A DNA stretch of 33,142 nt from a virus. The stretch covers positions 1-33,142 of the IMG/VR virus record IMGVR_UViG_3300032093_000501; one strand, given 5' to 3'. The number at the start of each line of letters is the position of its first letter. Position 1 is the first letter of the stretch. The translations under genes were made by a program, and so were the position numbers. The notes below the pieces were generated by a model, which was not told where the DNA came from, searched no databases, and saw only the letters and a program-made list of their open reading frames with translations. Shown piece after piece: positions 14,387-22,350 of this stretch.

Positions 14387-14611
14387 TGCGCAAACGACAC
14401 CCAGGTGGGTGGCAATCACTACAAGGACATGGCCGTCGAGCCATGGGACGTGATCGACACCTGGCCGCGTGAGCAACGCATCGGTTTCTATCGTGGGAAT
14501 GCGCTCAAGTACATCATGCGCATGGGCACCAAAGACGAACAGCTCAAGGAGATCGGCAAGGCGCAGCACTACCTGCAGAAGCTGGTCGAGGAGCTGGAGG
14601 AAGGGCTATGA
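14378..14611 (+). CDS. DUF3310 protein
   Basis: A 77-aa protein with the DUF3310 hallmarks: DTQVGGNHYKDM at residues 7-18, EPWDVID, then a helix with NALKYIMRMGTKD and a C-terminal helical EIGKAQHYLQKLVEEL. The family is widespread in phages and some members are annotated as nucleotide-kinase-like. The function is unproven. ATG 14378 sits inside an operator-like element and has no clear ribosome site. Its stop overlaps the next gene by 4 nt. Confidence 0.8.
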   Translation: MAICANDTQVGGNHYKDMAVEPWDVIDTWPREQRIGFYRGNALKYIMRMGTKDEQLKEIGKAQHYLQKLVEELEEGL

Positions 14612-14742
14612 GACGCCAAGGAATAGACTTGTTGGACTTGCTGGTGCTGGCCGCAGTGTGGGCCGGTGGCTTGGTGACGATCGGCCTCGTGGCACGAGCG
14701 GCCTACGAGCTCGCCAAGTTTGGCTGGGGGTTGCTGCCGTGA
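14608..14742 (+). CDS. Very small membrane protein, 44 aa
   Basis: This frame starts at ATG 14608 (ATGA overlap with DUF3310) and ends at 14742, overlapping the excisionase GTG by 4 nt. Residues 7-32 form one hydrophobic helix (LLDLLVLAAVWAGGLVTIGLVA), followed by a short amphipathic tail. The double coupling to neighbours supports a real gene. There is no recognised family. Confidence 0.5.
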   Translation: MRRQGIDLLDLLVLAAVWAGGLVTIGLVARAAYELAKFGWGLLP

Positions 14743-14927
14743 CCGCAACCAGATACGTGCGCCTGCCGCTCTTTGAGCGCCTGACAGGCTACACCCAGAA
14801 GGCAGTGCGCCGAAAGATCGAGGAAGGCGTCTGGCTTGAGGGAAAGCAGTACCGCCGCGCCCCGGACGGTCACATCCTCATCGACATGGACGGGTACGAA
14901 AAGTGGGTAGAAAGAGCAATGGCGTAG
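14739..14927 (+). CDS. xis: Excisionase-like winged-helix DNA-binding protein
   Basis: A 62-aa protein from GTG 14739. VRLPLFERLTGYTQKAVRRK is a MerR/Xis-type helix-turn-helix, followed by an IEEGVWLEG wing and RRAPDGHILIDMDGYEKW. This is the standard layout of small phage excisionases encoded just before integrase. It would bend attP DNA and drive excision. It overlaps the integrase start by 25 nt, so Xis and Int are probably made from one transcript with coupled translation. Confidence 0.7.
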   Translation: MTATRYVRLPLFERLTGYTQKAVRRKIEEGVWLEGKQYRRAPDGHILIDMDGYEKWVERAMA

Positions 14928-16078
14928 AGGTCAGGGATGGCAGCATCCGCCTGAACTTCACATACGATGGCCAGCGGTATCGCAAGACGCTGCTGGTCGA
15001 CAACAAGCCGTTGGCACCCACGGTGGCCAACCGCAAGTACGCGACCCGCCTGATCGAGGAGATCCACGACAAGATCCGGCTGGGCGTGTTCGTCATGGCC
15101 GAGTACTTCCCGGCCTCGGGCACCACCTCGGGCCTGACCGTCGCAGACCAGCTCGACACCTGGCTGGCCGGGCAGCGCATCGAGAACTCCACCAAGGCCG
15201 GCTACAGCAGCGCGATCAAGTTCTGGAAGGCTGCCCCCTACGACGACCCCAAGAGCGGCGCCATGGGCGACCTGCTTCTGCGCAAGCTGGTGTCCAGCCA
15301 CATCAAGATCGCGATCGCCAGCAAGCCGGGCCTGTCGGGCAAGACCGTCAACAACTACGTGAGCGTCCTGCGCGACGCCCTCGAGCTGGCCGTCACCGAC
15401 AAGGTACTCAGGGATAACCCTGTGTCCAGCATCAAGCGCGCCAAGTACCAGAAGCCCACGCCGGACCCGTTCAGCGCCGAGGAGCGCGAGAAGATCATCG
15501 CCAAGATGGCCGAGCGCCACCCGGGCCAGGTGGCCAACATGGTCGAGTTCTGGTTCTGGACAGGCCTGCGCACGGGCGAGATGTTCGGTCTGGCCTGGCG
15601 CCACGTTGACCTAGCCTCCGGCACCGTGCTGGTGGCCGAGACGGTGGTCAGGGGCGAGGAGAAGGACAGCACCAAGACCGACACCGCCCGCACGGTCAGG
15701 CTGAACAGCCGGGCCCTGGCGGCCCTACAGCGCCAGCGCCAGCACACCCAGATGGCTGATGACGGGCGCGTGTTCCACGATCCCCGCTATGGGGTGGGCT
15801 GGCACGAGGAGCGGGCATTCCGGCGCAGCTACTGGGAGCCGGTGCTCAAGGCGCTGGGCATGCGCTACCGCCGGCCCTACAACTGCCGGCACACCTACGC
15901 CACGGCGATGCTGATGGTGGGAATGACGCCGGCCTTCTGCGCCAAGCAGCTTGGCCACAGCGTCGAGATGTTCCTCAAGACCTACGCCAAGTGGATCGAC
16001 GGCGATCGGGATGCCGCCGAAATGGCAAGGCTCGAGATGAATCTGCAGGCTCCGAAAGTGGAGAGGCAGGCCTCATGA
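14903..16078 (+). CDS. int: Tyrosine integrase with DUF3596 arm-binding domain
   Basis: A 391-aa protein starting at GTG 14903. The N-terminus (MGRKSNGVEVRDGSIRLNF) is the DUF3596 arm-type DNA-binding domain. Residues 78-175 are the core-binding SAM-like domain. Catalytic residues are visible: R223 (TGLRTGEM), K258 (DSTKTDTAR), R329 (CRHTYAT), H352 (LGHS) and Y361 (LKTYAKWIDG). The usual His before the second Arg is Tyr here (YNCRH), as in many DUF3596 enzymes. It recombines attP (16737-16763) with a host tRNA-His gene. It overlaps the HNH gene by 4 nt. Confidence 0.92.
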   Translation: MGRKSNGVEVRDGSIRLNFTYDGQRYRKTLLVDNKPLAPTVANRKYATRLIEEIHDKIRLGVFVMAEYFPASGTTSGLTVADQLDTWLAGQRIENSTKAGYSSAIKFWKAAPYDDPKSGAMGDLLLRKLVSSHIKIAIASKPGLSGKTVNNYVSVLRDALELAVTDKVLRDNPVSSIKRAKYQKPTPDPFSAEEREKIIAKMAERHPGQVANMVEFWFWTGLRTGEMFGLAWRHVDLASGTVLVAETVVRGEEKDSTKTDTARTVRLNSRALAALQRQRQHTQMADDGRVFHDPRYGVGWHEERAFRRSYWEPVLKALGMRYRRPYNCRHTYATAMLMVGMTPAFCAKQLGHSVEMFLKTYAKWIDGDRDAAEMARLEMNLQAPKVERQAS

Positions 16079-16800
16079 GTGACGTCTACACCGCCTTCAT
16101 GCAGTCGATCTACTCTGCCCGCAAGCGCGCCAGCAAGTCGGCCGCAGCGCATGAGCTGACGAAGGAACAGGCCGAGCAGTTGTGGGAGAGATGCGGCGGG
16201 AGCTGCGAAGTCACGGGCATCGCGTTCAGCATCAAGCAGATCCCCGGCAGTGCGCGCAGGCCCTGGGCCCCAAGCATTGACCGCATCGACGCCCAGGTGG
16301 GCTACACCGTTGACAACGTGCGAGTGGTTTGTGCTGCGGTCAACATCGCGATGAACCAGTGGGGCGAGGACGTCCTCTACACCATCGCGGCATCCATCAT
16401 GGCAAACGGCCGCGCCAGGCGGATGGCAAGGTCATCGCAGCACACATTTGAACTGCCGATGGACGTCAGGCTGTACCGCGGCAGGAAGTCGATCGCCTAC
16501 GTGGCCCGCGTCAGAGACTTTGGCGTCGAGCAGTACCTGGGCCGATTCTTCACCGTTGACGACGCCCTAGCGGCACGCAAAGCGTGGGCGCTGGAGAACG
16601 GATCGGCGAAGGTTTTGCACCAGATCTACCAGTTCACCCGCGAGGCAGACCTGCTGGAGCAGATTCGGAAATTGTCCCTGGATGGGTACTGGAAAAATCC
16701 AGATTCCGAAAACGCCTTTGAAATCAACGTGTTAGATGGGGTGGCTGATGGGACTCGAACCCAAGCAGGGGGGGAAACTAGGGGAACCGATGGGACGTAA
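16075..16800 (+). CDS. HNH-type nuclease with AP2-like domain; 3' end contains attP
   Basis: A 241-aa protein. Residues 36-100 form an HNH-like module: C40 and C44 in ERCGGSCEVTG, then SIDRIDAQVGYTVDNVR and C86...N90. The first His of the classical triad is replaced by the SIDRID type. Residues 125-180 (IAYVARVRDFGVEQYLGRFFTVDDALAARKAW) resemble an AP2 DNA-binding domain. HNH-AP2 pairs are typical of mobile phage endonucleases. The last 20 codons are not protein-like: residues ~222-230 are the antisense of a tRNA-His T-arm and acceptor (ADGTRTQ) and the rest come from the attP right arm. Integration would therefore change the C-terminus. Confidence 0.7.
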   Translation: MSDVYTAFMQSIYSARKRASKSAAAHELTKEQAEQLWERCGGSCEVTGIAFSIKQIPGSARRPWAPSIDRIDAQVGYTVDNVRVVCAAVNIAMNQWGEDVLYTIAASIMANGRARRMARSSQHTFELPMDVRLYRGRKSIAYVARVRDFGVEQYLGRFFTVDDALAARKAWALENGSAKVLHQIYQFTREADLLEQIRKLSLDGYWKNPDSENAFEINVLDGVADGTRTQAGGETRGTDGT

Positions 16801-16872
16801 GTTGTTGATTTCAAAGGGCCTGATTCCCCTGGCTTCCCCACCCTTCCCACAAATTGTCCCTGAGATTGTCCC
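16669..16872. repeat. Repeats flanking attP, candidate integrase arm sites
   Basis: AAATTGTCCCTG occurs exactly at 16669-16680 and 16851-16862, and its core ATTGTCCC again at 16865-16872. A 14-bp perfect inverted repeat, CCTTTGAAATCAAC at 16715-16728 and its complement at 16804-16817, encloses the core. Both sets fit arm-type sites for the DUF3596 domain or Xis. The assignment is inferred. Confidence 0.5.
16737..16763 (-). other. attP: attP core: 3' end of a tRNA-His gene
   Basis: On the minus strand the 27 bases read as T-stem, TTCGAGT loop, CCCAT and an acceptor ending CAGCCACC-CCA. Discriminator C before CCA with a GTGGCTG-type acceptor is specific to tRNA-His. Only positions from about nucleotide 50 to the CCA are present; the sequence diverges before that, so this is not a tRNA gene but the identity segment used for integration. 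It lies downstream of int, inside the 3' end of the HNH gene. Confidence 0.85.
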
Positions 16873-16877
16873 CAGGA

Positions 16878-16893
16878 ATTCACAATGCCATCT
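16878..16893 (+). promoter_or_regulatory. Operator-like site in the attP right arm
   Basis: ATTCACAATGCCATCT. The core TCACAATGC is intact; the right half is degenerate. It is intergenic, 36 bp before the TTG at 16930. Confidence 0.4.
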
Positions 16894-16929
16894 GGTTTCG
16901 TTCACAAAGCCTGAAGAAAAGGAAAACCC

Positions 16930-17220
16930 TTGAGTACCGTTTTTGCCATCGCGAATGTCTTGCATTCGCTACAAGCCCTGAAGGAAACCGTCCCGCCCAA
17001 TGAGTGGGGCGAGACCCCCCTGCCCGTCATCGCCGCCCCGGGCTGGTGGATGCGGCAGGTGTCCGAGGAGCTCGGCCAGCCGGCAGACATGGAGCCGGCC
17101 GAGGTGCATGGCTGCAGCGTTGTGCGCAACGACGACATCGCCGAGCCGGTGCTGGTGTCGCACGAGGGCAAGACCTACCCCGTGCTGCCGGCCTGGATGC
17201 GGGCGAAGGAGGCGACTTGA
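16930..17220 (+). CDS. Hypothetical protein, 96 aa, TTG start
   Basis: TTG at 16930 opens the frame and follows AAAAGGAAAACCC. No ATG lies nearby. NEWGETPLPVIAAPGWWMRQ around residues 24-43 is the most distinctive segment, followed by an acidic beta-rich half ending in PVLPAWMRAKEAT. No family is recognised. It lies just beyond the attP right arm and overlaps the next gene by 4 nt. Being on the plus strand opposite the late genes, the pair could be expressed separately, for instance from the prophage, but no promoter is obvious. Confidence 0.55.
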   Translation: MSTVFAIANVLHSLQALKETVPPNEWGETPLPVIAAPGWWMRQVSEELGQPADMEPAEVHGCSVVRNDDIAEPVLVSHEGKTYPVLPAWMRAKEAT

Positions 17221-17858
17221 ACTTTGTCACCCCCCTGCCCCCGCAGAAGGTCTGGATCCGCGCCGAGTACCTGTACGACTTCGACCCCGAGCGCAACGGC
17301 GAACTGGTCGAAGGTGTGTGGGTCAGCGTCAAGTCGATCCGCGGCCAGGCCTTCCGCTTCGAGACCTACCTGCCAGCGTTCGGCGCGCTGTACGACAAGC
17401 TGCCGATCAGCGCCTTCCAGCACTGCACCCGCAGCGGCGAGGATCTGCCGCTGGACGTCCTGCAGATCTGGGACTGCCTGAGCTACCACGTCAGCGTGGT
17501 GGAGAAGCCGCTGCTGAGGGGGCTGCGCGCCGAGTTCTTTGGCAAGGACCGCCAACTCCACGGTGGCGAGTACCTCTTCACGCTGGACAACTGCAACCCG
17601 GACCCCCGCATCCCCGACTTCGGGTTCAGCGAGACGCCCGAGGAGCACAAGAGCTACAACGTCCTGGCGCTCGACAACGGGCAGTTCGCCCTGCAGCCGA
17701 ACAACCGCTGCCGGTTCTTCGACCCGGCGCTCACGCACTCGCAGTTGAAGACGCCCGACTTCAAGGTCTGCACCAAGACCTACCGCGTCGAGAACACCGC
17801 GAAGTGGCGCCTGGGCGACACCTCGACGGTGACCTACGACGAGAGGGCCGAAGCCTAA
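17217..17858 (+). CDS. Hypothetical phage protein, 213 aa, TTG start
   Basis: TTG at 17217 is supported by AAGGAGG five bases upstream, an excellent ribosome site, and by the 4-nt overlap with the preceding stop. The protein is rich in aromatic and acidic residues and looks beta-rich (KVWIRAEYLYDFDPERNG, then ETYLPAFGALYDKLPISAF). No catalytic motif is visible. The stop overlaps the end of the convergent endolysin gene by 4 bases, with no terminator hairpin between them. The function is unknown. Confidence 0.6.
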   Translation: MNFVTPLPPQKVWIRAEYLYDFDPERNGELVEGVWVSVKSIRGQAFRFETYLPAFGALYDKLPISAFQHCTRSGEDLPLDVLQIWDCLSYHVSVVEKPLLRGLRAEFFGKDRQLHGGEYLFTLDNCNPDPRIPDFGFSETPEEHKSYNVLALDNGQFALQPNNRCRFFDPALTHSQLKTPDFKVCTKTYRVENTAKWRLGDTSTVTYDERAEA

Positions 17859-18466
17859 GCGAACGCGGTGACCACGCTGGCGTAGCGCGTCTTGCGGTCA
17901 GTCAAGCCAATCAGGCCGCCGTTGATGCGCTTCGTCAGCTTTTCAAACTCGCCCGCATCTGCCAGCGCTCCGCAGCCGTTGGCACTCCAGAACCAACCGG
18001 CTGAACGGGCTGCGAACTTGGGTGACAGCAGCAGGTCAGGATCCTTCAGCAGGTCCACGCCCATGGCTTCGCCGCATCGCCGGTAGTTGTCCGCACCGGT
18101 GAGCTGCTTCAGGCCTCTGCCGCGGTAGCGCCACCCGTCGCCGCTGGCCGCTGGCCCGTTGCCCATCCGGCTGGAGTAGACCGCATTGGCGATCAGCTCA
18201 GGCTGGCGGTGAAACTTCTTGGCGAACTCAAGCGTGGGGAACCGCTTCGGCCAGATCCTCATCAGCGCCTCGGCGCTGTAGTTGAGGTTCTCCACTAGGC
18301 GAGTGAAGCCGCCGCTCTCGTGCGCAGTCTGCGCCAGGAACGCGGCAATCCGCCTGTCGGTGTTGATCTCGTAGCGCTCGCAGGCTGCCTGGATCGCCGG
18401 TAGCCACTGCTGCGCGACGTCCGGCTTGACGCCTGCGGCCACGAGGTGACGCATCTCCGGGATCAC
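17855..18466 (-). CDS. GH19 chitinase-like endolysin
   Basis: A 203-aa protein from GTG 18466, overlapping the holin stop (GTGA). AFLAQTAHESGGFTRLVEN at residues 42-60 holds the GH19 catalytic Glu (E50) and a second Glu (E59); YRGRGLKQLTGADNYRR at 114-130 is the conserved substrate-cleft segment. GH19 endolysins cut the glycan strands of peptidoglycan at the end of the lytic cycle. There is no signal peptide or membrane anchor, so release should depend on the adjacent holin-type proteins. It is the last gene of the leftward late operon. Confidence 0.85.
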   Translation of the reverse strand: MIPEMRHLVAAGVKPDVAQQWLPAIQAACERYEINTDRRIAAFLAQTAHESGGFTRLVENLNYSAEALMRIWPKRFPTLEFAKKFHRQPELIANAVYSSRMGNGPAASGDGWRYRGRGLKQLTGADNYRRCGEAMGVDLLKDPDLLLSPKFAARSAGWFWSANGCGALADAGEFEKLTKRINGGLIGLTDRKTRYASVVTAFA

Positions 18467-18942
18467 TTCTTCTCGTCCTTGACCCGCGAGCCGAAGGACG
18501 AGCCAAGCAGGAAGCTGAACATGCTGGCCATCACGGTGCCCAGCATGAACCCCAGGATCGTGTCCGCAAAGCGCACGTTCTCCTGCGGGATGCTGGAGAA
18601 GGTGATCAGCGGTATGTAGGTCATGGCGAAGACCGACCACACCGTGATGAAGTAGTAGGTGAAGCGACGCACAAAAGGATCACTCGAGGACATCGCGTGC
18701 TTAGCCATATCGCGGGCGTTGGCCCGGTCCTTGATCTCGGCCTCGACCATGAACTCCTCGTGCTGCATGGCACGCTCGCGCAGGTCTTTGATGTCCTCCG
18801 GCTTCATCTCCTCCTCGGGCTTGAGCGTGACACCGAGCTTCTGCTCGACGTAGTCCACGCCCTTCTCAAGCACCGCATCGGCGATCTTGGGTAGCCCGTT
18901 TGAGATCAGGCCAGAGATGATGGATGCGACAACTGGCAGCAT
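18463..18942 (-). CDS. Holin-like membrane protein (GTA_holin_3TM type)
   Basis: A 159-aa protein with a weakly hydrophobic N-terminal helix (MLPVVASIISGLISNGLP), a long charged middle (residues 35-85) with SSDPFVRRFTYY, then two clear transmembrane helices (about 91-113 and 126-148) and a basic tail. This matches the 3TM holin family best known from gene-transfer agents. It would permeabilise the inner membrane for the GH19 enzyme whose start overlaps its stop. The family call is from the pattern; holin activity is inferred from position. Confidence 0.65.
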   Translation of the reverse strand: MLPVVASIISGLISNGLPKIADAVLEKGVDYVEQKLGVTLKPEEEMKPEDIKDLRERAMQHEEFMVEAEIKDRANARDMAKHAMSSSDPFVRRFTYYFITVWSVFAMTYIPLITFSSIPQENVRFADTILGFMLGTVMASMFSFLLGSSFGSRVKDEKK

Positions 18943-18944
18943 GA

Positions 18945-19349
18945 TCAGTCCTTCTTGGTGGTGATGACGTCGTCACCCTTCGTGACCGTCACCCGGCCGC
19001 CATCGACGTCAACGCTCATGGGTGGCTCGCGCTTGTCAAGCCTGTTGATCAGGTCACTGATGACCTTGAACTCTGGCTTGTCCTGCTTCTCGGCCGTGTC
19101 GGTGATGCCCTTGAGCATCTGGATGATTGCCACCAGCGCGCCGCCGATCATGGTCATCACCGCAGTGATGGCCGACTCGGTCAGGAAGTAGCTGCTGCCC
19201 ACACCCACCAGCACGATCAGAAAGATGTAGAGCAGGCCGTGCCTGCCGATGGACTTGCTGGCCACCTCCTTGGCCGGTGCCTGCGCCTCAATGCGGCGCA
19301 GGTCGGCCTCGGTTTGTGCCTTCATCAGATGAATGTCGTTTGACTCCAT
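18945..19349 (-). CDS. Phage membrane protein, possible second holin/antiholin
   Basis: A 134-aa protein: a charged N-terminal 35 residues, two transmembrane helices (about 38-57 and 60-82, GLLYIFLIVLVGVGSSYFL and a second TMIGGALVAIIQML), then a hydrophilic C-terminal half. ATG 19349 follows GGAGAGTTCC. It ends two bases before the holin-like gene. Two hydrophobic proteins before an endolysin commonly form a holin/antiholin or pinholin set, but nothing specific distinguishes the roles here. No Rz/Rz1 pair is visible. Confidence 0.5.
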   Translation of the reverse strand: MESNDIHLMKAQTEADLRRIEAQAPAKEVASKSIGRHGLLYIFLIVLVGVGSSYFLTESAITAVMTMIGGALVAIIQMLKGITDTAEKQDKPEFKVISDLINRLDKREPPMSVDVDGGRVTVTKGDDVITTKKD

Positions 19350-19381
19350 GGAACTCTCCGTTGCAACTGGTCTCCGTGGCG

Positions 19382-19397
19382 TCTCACAATGCTGATA
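19382..19397 (+). promoter_or_regulatory. Operator-like site, best consensus match
   Basis: TCTCACAATGCTGATA (15 of 16), in the 49-bp gap between the LPD38-type gene and the membrane-protein gene. No promoter is evident, so it fits a transcription-blocking site. Confidence 0.6.
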
Positions 19398-19398
19398 T

Positions 19399-22350
19399 TC
19401 AGGGCTGCTTCATGCCCTGCAGGAATTCCTTGTTGAACTCGATGGCCAAGCGGTCGCGCTCGGCCTGTAGCCGCTTGCGCTCGGCCTTCTTCTCGGCGTC
19501 AGGCCGGTCGCTGCGGACGATCTCCACCTCTTCCTTGCGCATGCGCGTGAGCTCCTTCTGCTGGCGCTCCTGCAGCTTGGCCAAGTCCAGCAGGCGGTTG
19601 GTCTCGGCGTCCAGCTCAGGCTCGATGCCGATCTTGCGCTGGCGCTTGACCTCCTCCACCAGCTCGTCCACCTTGCGCCGGCGCTCGGCCGCGCTGCGGA
19701 TCGTGGCGTCCTCGTCCACCTCGCCGTAGAAGCGGTTGACCACCGGCATGCTCTTGGCGCGTAGGTTTTCGTCGTCGCTGGACATCGCAATGATGGAGTC
19801 GGCCATCTGGTTGACGAACGTGCCCAGGCCGCCGCCGGTGGCCGAGATCAGCGTCTTGATCGTGCCCGGCGTCACCGAGGTCTCCACGCCCAGGATCTCG
19901 CCAGGCTTGGCCGCGTTGCCGCCGCCCGCGGTGTTGAGCGCCTCGGCCACCTTCTGCGCAGCCGTGCCCTGCATGGACGGGAACATGCGCTCGGAGTCTG
20001 GCCTGGTGTCGAACGACGCCTTGCTGGGCGAAGCCGGCGAGCCGAACGTGTTGCGCTCGGTGGCAAGCTGGATCGGCAGGTCGACCAGGGTCGGCATCGC
20101 CGCCAGCAGCACCTGCACGCCGTCGGTGACGTCGACGGATCCACCAAAGGGGTTGACTGAGCCGAACACCACCGAGGTCATGTGGACGGCCGCCTTGGCC
20201 GGCGTCACGCCACGGGTCTTGTCTTGGCTGTTGCGCCAGACGTCGGCCGTCATGTAGCCCAGGTTGGGGAAGATGTTGAAGCCGTACTGCACGGGGATCT
20301 TGATGTACCGGCCACGCTTGCCCACCCGGCTGATGCCCTCGCCCAGCGGCTCGCCAGGCGGCAGCATGATGATCAGGTTGCGCTCCTTCTCAAAGGCCGG
20401 CACCTTGTCCCAGTACGCCTCGCCGTCGTCGTCCTCGCCGCCCGCAGACGCGCCGTACAGGGCCAGCATCGCGCTCACCCCAGCCACGCCCGCCATGGCC
20501 GACATGACGGCCGGGCTCTTGAGCACGCGCCCGAGCTGCGCCGTGCCCTGTACGCCGGCGTTGAAGAACAGGTACAGGTTGTTCAGCGCCCCGCCCCACT
20601 CGCCCTTGCGGTTGAAGTTGGTGGTGCCGTTCTTGGCCAGCAGGGCCGCCTCGACGCGGGTCTTGCCCACATCTTTGGCGGCGGTGTAGAGCGCGAACCG
20701 GGTGGCGTTCTCGCTGGCCGAGCCCAGGAACTCGAGCGACCTCATGACGAACCGCGCCGCCTTGAGCGGGTAGGCCTTGGACTTCGGCCCGGCCATCATC
20801 AGGTCGCGCTGCAGATCCTTCCTGATGTCCTCGACCGAACGCATGTAGAAGCCGCCCGTGATGCCGCCGGCCGTGCGGAACTCGTCGTACAGCGGGTCAG
20901 CCTTGAGTCCCAGTTCGGACTTGCCAGAGGCCACCAACGCCTTGCCGAAGTTCAGCGTGTAGCGCGCCAGGCCCTTGGGCCCGAGCTCAGCCAGGGCTGC
21001 AGTGGTGCCCGACCACAGGGCGTCGCGGGGGAGGTTGATCGCCGCGAAGGCCGGGTTGTAGCGGGTCAGCACGGCGCGCAGCCAGTTGTTCCACCAGCCG
21101 GTGGCCGCCAGGGTGGCGCGCTCGAGCCCGCTTATCTCGTCCTTCCAGGCCTGGCGCAGCGCACGGGCGAGCTCTGGGTCGGCCAGCTTGATGTAGACCT
21201 GATTGCCGCCCACCTTCACGCCGATGGTGTCCTCGCCCTTCTCGACGTTGGACGTGAACTGCACGACGCCCTGCGCCTTGTTGAACGTGGGCTTGCTCTT
21301 GACCACGTCCACGCCCCACAGGTCGGGGTCGGGGTTGGACAGCACGAAGTCCAGCAGCACCTTGCCGACGTCGTTCTTTTCGATGCGCTGGATCACGCGC
21401 TCGTAGTCGCGGATGGCGTTCTCGATCAGCCCGCCCGCACGCGAGGTGCGCCCCAAGGCACGGATCGTTTCCTGGCCCCGGATGTTGACGCCGCGGCCCA
21501 CCCCTGGCCGGGCCACGCCGGTCTCCTCCACGACGTTCTCCCAGCCCCGCAGGGGGATGTAGAACTCGTAGGCGCCGTCCATGGCGTCAAACTCGTCCTG
21601 CGTGATCAGGCCCTCGTTCAGCATGAGCTGCCGGGTGGTGGCCGTGATCGACATCAGGTCTTTGTGCAGCGCGTCGTACTCGGCCTGCTTGCCCGACTGA
21701 GCCACCCGCTGCAAGATCGCGGCGGCGTCTGCGTTGGTCATGCCCGAGCCACCGTCGGGCAGGCGCGGGTTGATGCTGGCGATGTAGGCGTTGCGCTCTG
21801 CGGCGTGCTTGGCGTAGGCGTAGATGGCCAGCTCGTCCATCTCGATGTCGGCCTTGATCGCCCGCTCGGTCATCGGCCGCAGCACGTCGACGCGGAAGTC
21901 CTCCACCGCAGCCTGGATCCGGCCGGGCATCAGGGTGTTGGCGTCGTAGAAGTTCTGTCTTTCTCCGACCCTGCGGCCCTTGGCTTTGACCGCGTCGATC
22001 ACGCGCCTCATGCGCAGCGCATCGTCCTGCAGTTTGATGCGGACAGCGTCGGTGGCCGACGTCGCGGGCAGCGTCATGGTCTGGCCGATGACGGGGCCGC
22101 GATTGCTGGCAGCGATGCCTTCTTCCTCGACAGGTGTTGCAACCTCAGACTCTGGAACCTCTTCCACCATCCCCGCCGCATCCATGATCAGCGTGCGCAT
22201 CTGCTGCGCCCGCTCGATGATGGCCTTGGCTGCGGCAATGGCCGCGGCGTTGCCGTTGCCGCCGACGCGCTTGATCTCGCTCTCGAGCTCGGCCACGTCC
22301 TTCGGGCTGAACAGCTCGGTCGTGGTGATGCACTTGCTATACGTGGCCAT
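19399..22350 (-). CDS. LPD38-type large polyvalent-associated virion protein
   Basis: A 983-aa protein. The start at ATG 22350 is preceded by AGGAG at 7 nt. The open frame continues further upstream but only as the shadow of the repeat gene, whose stop it overlaps by 14 nt. The long central part (AFAAINLPRDALWS; SLEFLGSASENATRFALY; NGTTNFNRKGEWGGALNNL) matches the large polyvalent protein-associated domain LPD38, with helical and membrane-active-looking segments near residue 650. A charged coiled coil forms the last 100 residues. An ASNRG motif near residue 80 echoes the linkers of the giant protein at 24832-33142. It is probably packaged or ejected with the DNA. Confidence 0.65.
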   Translation of the reverse strand: MATYSKCITTTELFSPKDVAELESEIKRVGGNGNAAAIAAAKAIIERAQQMRTLIMDAAGMVEEVPESEVATPVEEEGIAASNRGPVIGQTMTLPATSATDAVRIKLQDDALRMRRVIDAVKAKGRRVGERQNFYDANTLMPGRIQAAVEDFRVDVLRPMTERAIKADIEMDELAIYAYAKHAAERNAYIASINPRLPDGGSGMTNADAAAILQRVAQSGKQAEYDALHKDLMSITATTRQLMLNEGLITQDEFDAMDGAYEFYIPLRGWENVVEETGVARPGVGRGVNIRGQETIRALGRTSRAGGLIENAIRDYERVIQRIEKNDVGKVLLDFVLSNPDPDLWGVDVVKSKPTFNKAQGVVQFTSNVEKGEDTIGVKVGGNQVYIKLADPELARALRQAWKDEISGLERATLAATGWWNNWLRAVLTRYNPAFAAINLPRDALWSGTTAALAELGPKGLARYTLNFGKALVASGKSELGLKADPLYDEFRTAGGITGGFYMRSVEDIRKDLQRDLMMAGPKSKAYPLKAARFVMRSLEFLGSASENATRFALYTAAKDVGKTRVEAALLAKNGTTNFNRKGEWGGALNNLYLFFNAGVQGTAQLGRVLKSPAVMSAMAGVAGVSAMLALYGASAGGEDDDGEAYWDKVPAFEKERNLIIMLPPGEPLGEGISRVGKRGRYIKIPVQYGFNIFPNLGYMTADVWRNSQDKTRGVTPAKAAVHMTSVVFGSVNPFGGSVDVTDGVQVLLAAMPTLVDLPIQLATERNTFGSPASPSKASFDTRPDSERMFPSMQGTAAQKVAEALNTAGGGNAAKPGEILGVETSVTPGTIKTLISATGGGLGTFVNQMADSIIAMSSDDENLRAKSMPVVNRFYGEVDEDATIRSAAERRRKVDELVEEVKRQRKIGIEPELDAETNRLLDLAKLQERQQKELTRMRKEEVEIVRSDRPDAEKKAERKRLQAERDRLAIEFNKEFLQGMKQP

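Noticed and set aside
16737-16763. A complete tRNA-His gene
   Set aside because: Only the 3' 27 bases are present; no anticodon or D arm can be found in the flanking sequence.
16737-16800. A prophage end with host DNA to the right
   Set aside because: Endolysin, holin-like and virion genes follow on the right, so both sides are phage.
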